A stretch of DNA of 10,470 bases. Source: an uncultured Lachnospiraceae bacterium (GTDB taxonomy: Bacteria > Bacillota > Clostridia > Lachnospirales > Lachnospiraceae). A program made the position numbers and the translations under genes. The stretch is taken from positions 1 through 10,470 of the forward strand of contig CAJOQO010000298.1 in assembly GCA_905236545.1 (NCBI GenBank), read 5' to 3'. Positions within the stretch are counted from its first letter, which is position 1. Each line of letters opens with the position of its first letter. Below the pieces are notes generated by a model. That model was not told where the DNA came from, ran no database searches, and was given only the letters and a program-made list of their open reading frames with translations. Below, in pieces: positions 6,234 through 10,470 of this stretch.

Positions 6234-8486
6234 TTACTTTGCGGCTTTCTTCTTCTTTTTCTTGCTGGAAGTGATCTTTTTCGCCGCCGCTGCCGCCGAA
6301 GCTGCCGCCTGGGCTGCCTGATCTTTCTTATCCTTCGCGAAACGCAGGACATACCAGATCGGGCCGGTCAGGCAGACGGACGAGAATGCACCGGCCAGGA
6401 TACCTACCATCAGCGGAAGTGCAAACTCACGGATCGACGGAACACCTACGATGTACAGGCACGTGATCGTCGCAAAGGTCGTCAGCGAAGTATAGATCGA
6501 ACGCGTCATGGTGGAGGTGATACTCATATCAACGAGATCCTCCAGAGAAGCGTAGTTTTTACGCTCTTTCAGATTCTCACGCACGCGGTCGAAGATAACA
6601 ATCGTTGCGTTGATCGAATAACCGACGATGGTCAGCATGGCCGCGATAAAGGTATTGCCAACGGAGATCCGGATAATCGCGTAGGAGGCAAATACCAGAA
6701 GGACATCATGCACAAGGGCCATAACCGCGGCGGACGCGAATCTGACATCCGAGAAACGGAACCAGATATAGATCAGCATGCAGATAACGGCAATGATGAC
6801 TGCGATCACCGCATCACGTCTCATCTCGCTGGAGATGGTGGAGCTGATCGTCTCAAAGTTGATGGACAGCGCTTCCTCTCCCGAATTGTCCGTATAAGTC
6901 GCGATCGGGAACTTCTCATTCAGAGCATCCGTCAGTTCCTGCCTCTCATCAACGCTAAGCTGTCTGGTCTTGAAGATAATCTCATTCGCGCCGGATACCT
7001 TCTGGGACTGAATCTCAGCACTTCCGATTACATCCTGGATCACCGGCTTGATCTGGCTGTCGATCTCATCGATGCTGTAATCCTGATCGAAGGTGACATC
7101 CGTTGAGGTACCGCCTCTGAACTCCATGGAGAGATTCAGGGCGCCGTTTCCGGCCGCGCCGTTGATCACGCAGAACACCGGTCCTAACAGCATGCAGACA
7201 ATCGCGATGGCAAAGAAGATCTTCCTCTTCGACACCATATGGAGCCGGTTGAAATGGATCGCCTTTCCGAAGTACTTCTCATCCTGCATGCCGAGCGCAT
7301 AGCAGGCATTCACAAGCAGTCTCGAAATCACAAGCGCCGTGAACATGGAAAGAACAATACCAAGTGCCAGGGACTGCGCGAATCCCTTGACAGATCCTGT
7401 CGCCATGAGATTCAGGACGAAGCAGGCGATCAGGGTCGTGATATTGCCGTCGATGATCGCGGAAAGAGCCTTCCTGAATCCGATGTCGATCGATGAGCGT
7501 ACCGACTTTCCGCTGGCGATCTCCTCACGGATACGGGCATAGATAATGACATTTGCGTCAACTGCCATACCGATCGACAGGATCACACCCGCGATACCGG
7601 GAAGGGTCAGCGTCATGTCAAATGCATTGATCGCGACCAGATCCAGGGCTGCGTACAGAATCAGGGCAAAGCCCGCGATGATGCCGGGAACCTTATAGGC
7701 AATGATCATGATCAGGACAACAATCACAAGACCTATGATACCGCCGATCAGAGAGGTGCTGAGCGCTCTCTGGCCCAGCTGGGCTCCGACCACATTGGAG
7801 CGGATCTCTTCCAGCTCAAGGGACAGCGAACCGATTCGGATGTAGGAAGCAAGCTCCTGTGCGGACTCGATCGTGAAGGAACCGGAAATCACGCATTTTC
7901 CGTCCGTGATCGGTTCATTGACGCGGGGCGCGCTGACGGTTTCCCCATCGTAGACGATCGCGATGGTGTTGCCCACGTTCGCGCTGGTTGCTTCCGCAAA
8001 CTTTTTCGTGCCTTCCTTGTCAAACTCCAGCTGAACAACATATTCCGTGTTGTTCATATTGTCTCTCTGGGACGCCGCCTCCGCGGAAACGACATGCGTT
8101 CCGTCAAGGATGACCGTTCCGTCTGAGAGCTGGAACTCGAGGGAACCCGGCTTGCCGAGGTCCTCAAGGATCTCATCCGCGTTTGAAACGCCCGGGATCT
8201 CGATATTGATCCGGTTGCTTCCTTCCTGGTAAACGGAAGCTTCCGTTGAATAGCCGTCAACACGCTGCTGCAGCTTGTAGACAGTGTCGGACATGTCTTC
8301 CGCGGAAGGATTCGATTCCACAGCCTGGTATGTGATGGAAACACCGCCCTCCAGGTCAAGTCCGAGCTTAATATTCTTCGCCGCGCCTGTTCCGGTAGGT
8401 CCCCAGCCGATAAAGGCTGTGATGATCAGCAGCACCATAACACAGGCAAATACCGCCAGGATGATCCCGGCACTTCTCTTTTTCAT
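6234..8486 (-). CDS. secDF: Fused protein-export membrane protein SecDF
   Basis: SecDF uses the membrane ion gradient to pull secreted proteins through after SecYEG/SecA. The 750-residue product fuses SecD (about 1-400) and SecF (about 415-720), as in Bacillus. Visible are an N-terminal membrane helix (7-27), the SecD motif GLDLEGG (42-48), the DAN motif with Asp310 (VDANVIIYARIREE), the SecF motif MEFRGGT (454-460), ALVHDVLL (590-597) and GYSINATIVIFDRVREN (622-638), with about twelve membrane helices overall. The tail (721-750) is Ala- then Lys-rich and presumably cytoplasmic. Oddity: Ala627 stands where SecF normally has Asp (SIN-D-T), while Arg662 is kept. The start at 8486 has AGAGG 9 nt upstream. 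scfB ends 34 bp upstream, so it is likely cotranscribed with the SCIFF genes. Confidence 0.96.
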   Translation of the reverse strand: MKKRSAGIILAVFACVMVLLIITAFIGWGPTGTGAAKNIKLGLDLEGGVSITYQAVESNPSAEDMSDTVYKLQQRVDGYSTEASVYQEGSNRINIEIPGVSNADEILEDLGKPGSLEFQLSDGTVILDGTHVVSAEAASQRDNMNNTEYVVQLEFDKEGTKKFAEATSANVGNTIAIVYDGETVSAPRVNEPITDGKCVISGSFTIESAQELASYIRIGSLSLELEEIRSNVVGAQLGQRALSTSLIGGIIGLVIVVLIMIIAYKVPGIIAGFALILYAALDLVAINAFDMTLTLPGIAGVILSIGMAVDANVIIYARIREEIASGKSVRSSIDIGFRKALSAIIDGNITTLIACFVLNLMATGSVKGFAQSLALGIVLSMFTALVISRLLVNACYALGMQDEKYFGKAIHFNRLHMVSKRKIFFAIAIVCMLLGPVFCVINGAAGNGALNLSMEFRGGTSTDVTFDQDYSIDEIDSQIKPVIQDVIGSAEIQSQKVSGANEIIFKTRQLSVDERQELTDALNEKFPIATYTDNSGEEALSINFETISSTISSEMRRDAVIAVIIAVICMLIYIWFRFSDVRFASAAVMALVHDVLLVFASYAIIRISVGNTFIAAMLTIVGYSINATIVIFDRVRENLKERKNYASLEDLVDMSITSTMTRSIYTSLTTFATITCLYIVGVPSIREFALPLMVGILAGAFSSVCLTGPIWYVLRFAKDKKDQAAQAAASAAAAAKKITSSKKKKKKAAK

Positions 8487-8520
8487 TGGTCTGTTCCTCT
8501 TTCTTTCGTTGACAGTTACA

Positions 8521-9894
8521 TTATTCAGTATCCGCGAGCGCAGCCTTGATCATCAGCGCGCACTCAACTCTTTTTCGCTCCAGCACACACCCTATCTCAT
8601 AAACGCTGTCGATCCGTCCATGGAACTGATAGGAGTTTGCCGCGCAGCCGCCGCTGCAGTAATAACGCGCAAAACAGTCCGGACATTCCTTCCGTGCGTA
8701 AACATTGCAGGACTTGAAAATCTCTACGATATCCCCTCGCCTGATCCCGTCACGGACATTTCCGAGGAGGAACTCTTCCTTTCCCACAAACTGGTGGCAC
8801 GGATACAGATCACCCCAGGGGGTCACCGCGAGGTATTCGGTTCCGCTTCCGCAGCCGGACAGCCGCTTATAGACACAGGGACCTCCTGTCAGATCAATCA
8901 TAAAATGGAAGAAAGTGAATCCTCTTCCCTCTTTCTCCCTTTTTACCATCTCACGGGCCAGAATATCATACTGCTCACAGATTGTTTCGAGATCCGTCTC
9001 CCGGATCGCGTAAGGAGCGTCGGAAGGAGCTACCACAGGCTCGATGGAGATCTGATCGAATCCCAGATCCGCGTAATGCAGGACATCCTTCGCAAAGTCC
9101 AGATTATAGTGGGTAAAGGTACCCCGGATGTAATATTGCTTTCCGGCCGCCTTTCTTTGCCTCGCGAACTCCCGGAACTTCGGAACGATCAGGTCATAGC
9201 TGCCTTTTCCATTGCGGGTCGGCCGCATCCGGTCATGGATCTCTTTCCGCCCGTCCAGGCTCAGAACCACATTGTCCATCTCCCGGTTGCAGAACTCCAT
9301 GACGTCATCATTCAGAAGAATCCCGTTGGTTGTCAGGGTAAACCGGAAATGCTTGTCATGCTGCTTTTCCTGTTCCCTCCCATAGTCAACCAGCTTTTTG
9401 ACAACATCAAAGTTCATCAGCGGTTCCCCGCCGAAGAAATCAACCTCAAGATTGCGGCGGCTGCCGGAATGAGTGATCAGGTAATCCAGTGCGGCGGCTC
9501 CGGTCTCGTAGCTCATCAGCGCACGTTTTCCATGGTATTCTCCCTCTCCGGCGAAACAGTACCTGCATGCCAGATTGCAGTCATGCGCGATATGCAGGCA
9601 AAGCGCCTTTACCACTACAGGGCGATTCTTAAAGTCCAGAACCGCGCCGCGGTAAGCGTCCCGGGAAAACAGCCGGCCCTCCTTCTCAAGCGTACGAACC
9701 TCATCAAGCGCCTCCTCCAGCTCCAGCCGGCTCCATCTGCCTTCCAGCCCGGAAAGGATCTCCTGATCCGGGGCAGCCGGGTTTTCTTTCAGCGCCGCGA
9801 TGACATCATAAACGATCTCATCCGCCACATGTACGCTTCCGCTGTCTGTGTCCAGAACAATATTGTATCCGTTGTTTCGATACTGATGTACCAA
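8521..9894 (-). CDS. scfB: Thioether-forming SCIFF peptide maturase (radical SAM/SPASM)
   Basis: This enzyme family uses S-adenosylmethionine radical chemistry to link Cys sulfur to a non-alpha carbon of a Thr in the SCIFF peptide (characterised members: CteB and Tte1186). The 457 residues comprise an N-terminal peptide-recognition region (about 1-90, MVHQYRNNGYNIVLDTDSGS), the radical SAM core with CNLACRYC (Cys106, 110, 113) and FFGGEPL (153-159), and a SPASM region with Cys340, 348, 366, 396, 404, 407, 413, 417 and 436 for auxiliary iron-sulfur clusters. All expected cysteines are present. The start is TTG at 9894: it gives the family's usual N-terminus and has GGAGG 6 nt upstream. It follows scfA after 238 bp of structured DNA and precedes secDF by 34 bp. 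The product acts in the cytoplasm on ScfA. Confidence 0.95.
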   Translation of the reverse strand: MVHQYRNNGYNIVLDTDSGSVHVADEIVYDVIAALKENPAAPDQEILSGLEGRWSRLELEEALDEVRTLEKEGRLFSRDAYRGAVLDFKNRPVVVKALCLHIAHDCNLACRYCFAGEGEYHGKRALMSYETGAAALDYLITHSGSRRNLEVDFFGGEPLMNFDVVKKLVDYGREQEKQHDKHFRFTLTTNGILLNDDVMEFCNREMDNVVLSLDGRKEIHDRMRPTRNGKGSYDLIVPKFREFARQRKAAGKQYYIRGTFTHYNLDFAKDVLHYADLGFDQISIEPVVAPSDAPYAIRETDLETICEQYDILAREMVKREKEGRGFTFFHFMIDLTGGPCVYKRLSGCGSGTEYLAVTPWGDLYPCHQFVGKEEFLLGNVRDGIRRGDIVEIFKSCNVYARKECPDCFARYYCSGGCAANSYQFHGRIDSVYEIGCVLERKRVECALMIKAALADTE

Positions 9895-9905
9895 AGATCT
9901 CCTCC
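9895..9905 (-). promoter_or_regulatory. Ribosome-binding site fixing the TTG start of scfB
   Basis: On the minus strand GGAGG (9905-9901) is followed by AGATCT and then TTG. The spacing of 6 nt is good, and no ATG or GTG nearby gives the family's N-terminus. The TTG codon would lower initiation relative to the ATG of scfA. Confidence 0.75.
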
Positions 9906-9954
9906 GCAGATTCCGTCCTGCCTGTCATCCTGCATAGCACGATGATGAACACGC

Positions 9955-10019
9955 AAAAAGCCGGTTACGGATTGTTCCGCGCTTCGCGCCTCCACAATCC
10001 TCCCTGCATGATCGCCGGC
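9955..10019 (-). terminator. Composite hairpin with T-tract in the scfB leader
   Basis: On the minus strand GGATTGT (10000-9994) pairs with ACAATCC (9975-9969), with an inner GCGC-GAA-GCGC hairpin. An outer stem GCCGG (10019-10015) can pair with CCGGC (9964-9960), which runs straight into TTTTT (9959-9955). This resembles a branched intrinsic terminator or attenuator placed 60 nt before scfB. Whether it stops transcription fully, partly or conditionally cannot be told from sequence. Confidence 0.5.
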
Positions 10020-10043
10020 CGGAATCTTCTCTCCTGTCATAGA

Positions 10044-10078
10044 ACAGGCTGCCGCAGGTGCTTTCTGCGACAGCCTGT
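10044..10078 (-). terminator. Strong hairpin downstream of scfA
   Basis: On the minus strand ACAGGCTGTCGCAG (10078-10065) pairs with CTGCGGCAGCCTGT (10057-10044) over 14 positions with a 7-nt loop. The single imperfect position is a G-U wobble on the minus-strand RNA but a C-A mismatch on the plus strand, which suggests selection on the minus transcript. It starts 54 nt after the scfA stop. The following bases (TCTATGACAGG) are a poor U-tract, so it may act as a weak terminator or as an end protecting a short scfA message. Confidence 0.6.
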
Positions 10079-10132
10079 CAATTCCATCTTCGTGTATCAG
10101 CTCAGTTGATCGTCAGAAAATCTGTCCGTACC

Positions 10133-10276
10133 TTACCTTTTCTTTTCGCAGGTCTGGTTTCCGACGGTGCAGCTGGTCTTGCATGCGGACTGGCAGGATG
10201 TCTGGCATTCCCCGCATCCGCCCTTCTTCATGCTTTCCTGAAGGGATCTGGTATTCAGAGTCTTGATATGCTTCAT
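10133..10276 (-). CDS. scfA: SCIFF (six-cysteine) ranthipeptide precursor
   Basis: The 47-residue product is the substrate of the adjacent maturase. Its leader, residues 1-19 (MKHIKTLNTRSLQESMKKG), is basic and Cys-free. The core has six cysteines, Cys21, 24, 28, 32, 36 and 43, spaced 3, 4, 4, 4 and 7, the 'six Cys in forty-five' pattern. It ends TVGNQTCEKKR. Cys32 and Thr37 occupy the positions reported to be cross-linked in the Clostridium thermocellum homologue CteA (recalled, to be confirmed). The ATG at 10276 has AAGGAGG 8 nt upstream, and a good promoter lies further upstream. It is too short for many gene finders. No dedicated protease or peptide exporter gene lies nearby. Only secDF follows scfB, and the fate of the mature peptide is not shown. 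Confidence 0.96.
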   Translation of the reverse strand: MKHIKTLNTRSLQESMKKGGCGECQTSCQSACKTSCTVGNQTCEKKR

Positions 10277-10307
10277 TGCTGAGGCCTCCTTCAATATTTA
10301 TTTGCAT

Positions 10308-10336
10308 CCGGATCACCCTGAAACAGGCGGATCCGG
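10308..10336 (-). promoter_or_regulatory. Hairpin in the 5' leader of scfA mRNA
   Basis: On the minus strand CCGGATC (10336-10330) pairs with GATCCGG (10314-10308), and CCTG/CAGG (10327-10324 with 10320-10317) closes a TTT loop, with a 2-by-2 internal loop between. It would begin about 9 nt from the predicted transcript start. A competing 5-bp stem, CAGGC (10340-10336) with GCCTG (10328-10324), shares bases with it. It may stabilise the short message. A switch is conceivable but unsupported. Confidence 0.5.
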
Positions 10337-10348
10337 CCTGCGCTACGA

Positions 10349-10367
10349 GGCATTATATCATAATGCC
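10349..10367. promoter_or_regulatory. Perfect inverted repeat over the scfA -10 box
   Basis: GGCATTATATCATAATGCC is an 8-bp perfect inverted repeat with a 3-bp centre. The scfA -10 box (10352-10357) lies within it. A dimeric repressor bound here would block the promoter, so it is a candidate operator. The regulator is unknown. An AT-rich inverted repeat GAATAAT/ATTATTC (10370-10376, 10392-10398) flanks the -35 box. Confidence 0.5.
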
Positions 10368-10379
10368 ATGAATAATCAA
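10352..10379 (-). promoter_or_regulatory. Probable promoter of scfA-scfB-secDF
   Basis: On the minus strand the -35 candidate is TTGATT (10379-10374; 4 of 6 to TTGACA) and the -10 is a perfect TATAAT (10357-10352), spaced by 16 bp. Transcription would start near 10345, giving a leader of about 70 nt before the scfA ATG. It is the best housekeeping-type promoter in the window, which fits strong expression of the precursor peptide. Confidence 0.75.
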
Positions 10380-10398
10380 AGATGTTTTGTAATTATTC

Positions 10399-10439
10399 GT
10401 TACTATTCACGGTTCCTCCCCCACAGACCGTGAACCGTC
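10399..10439. repeat. Inverted-repeat element, right copy
   Basis: GTTACTATTCACGGT (10399-10413) and GACCGTGAACCGTC (10426-10439) flank a loop containing CCCCCACAG. The core 10402-10434 matches 114-146 at 29 of 33 positions in the same orientation. The right arm is degraded relative to the left copy (CCGTC where the other has TAGTA), so the stem is about 7 bp. It lies 20 bp upstream of the scfA -35 box. Bases 10440-10470 hold nothing recognisable. Confidence 0.65.
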
Positions 10440-10470
10440 TGCGCTGCCGCGCATCCGTCGCTGCTTCGCA

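Noticed and set aside
8284..9945. A 553-codon open frame on the + strand
   Set aside because: It lies antisense to the start of secDF and all of scfB, both of which have clear family motifs. Its translation shows no recognisable domain and it lacks a convincing ribosome-binding site.
9789..10040. An 83-codon - strand frame overlapping the start of scfB
   Set aside because: It covers the leader hairpins and the scfB N-terminus in another frame and has no family features.
10113..10316. A 67-codon - strand frame over scfA
   Set aside because: It is the wrong frame: the neighbouring frame starting at 10276 encodes the six-Cys peptide with a proper ribosome-binding site.

Overview
The window looks like a chromosomal housekeeping segment from a Gram-positive Clostridia bacterium, most likely Lachnospiraceae-like. 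The basis is the fused SecDF, a LexA with candidate Firmicutes-type operators, the yhbY-nadD-yqeK-rsfS gene order, and a SCIFF peptide with its maturase next to secDF, an arrangement characteristic of Clostridia. Base composition is moderately GC-rich. No transposase, integrase, tRNA, rRNA or CRISPR array was recognised. The assignment rests on gene families and order, not on a database search.

Left end (1-1100): a hairpin-forming repeat (96-153), then the lexA promoter with two candidate LexA boxes, lexA on the + strand, a 23-bp tandem repeat and a strong terminator (1056-1095). Everything else reads on the - strand and converges on lexA.

Middle (1220-6118, - strand, in transcription order): recJ, yhbY, nadD, yqeK, rsfS and a gene for an SseB-like protein. 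nadD/yqeK and rsfS/SseB-like overlap, so translation is probably coupled. These genes serve DNA repair (recJ), 50S assembly and silencing (yhbY, rsfS), NAD synthesis (nadD) and dinucleotide turnover (yqeK).

Right end (6234-10380, - strand): scfA (SCIFF precursor, only 47 codons), scfB (radical SAM/SPASM maturase, TTG start) and secDF, closed by a good terminator at 6176-6206. scfA has a convincing promoter whose -10 box lies inside a perfect 8-bp inverted repeat. The scfA-scfB gap holds two sizeable hairpins that could let the precursor be made in excess over the enzyme. This ranthipeptide system is the most interesting biology here: the family is known, but its export and role in this lineage are not shown by the sequence.

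Other points of note: the same 33-bp repeat core occurs at both ends of the window (29/33 identical), just upstream of the lexA and scfA promoters; the SecF half of SecDF has Ala where a proton-relay Asp is expected; and two normally separate conserved clusters (scfAB-secDF-recJ and yhbY-nadD-yqeK-rsfS) abut without obgE or apt/relA.
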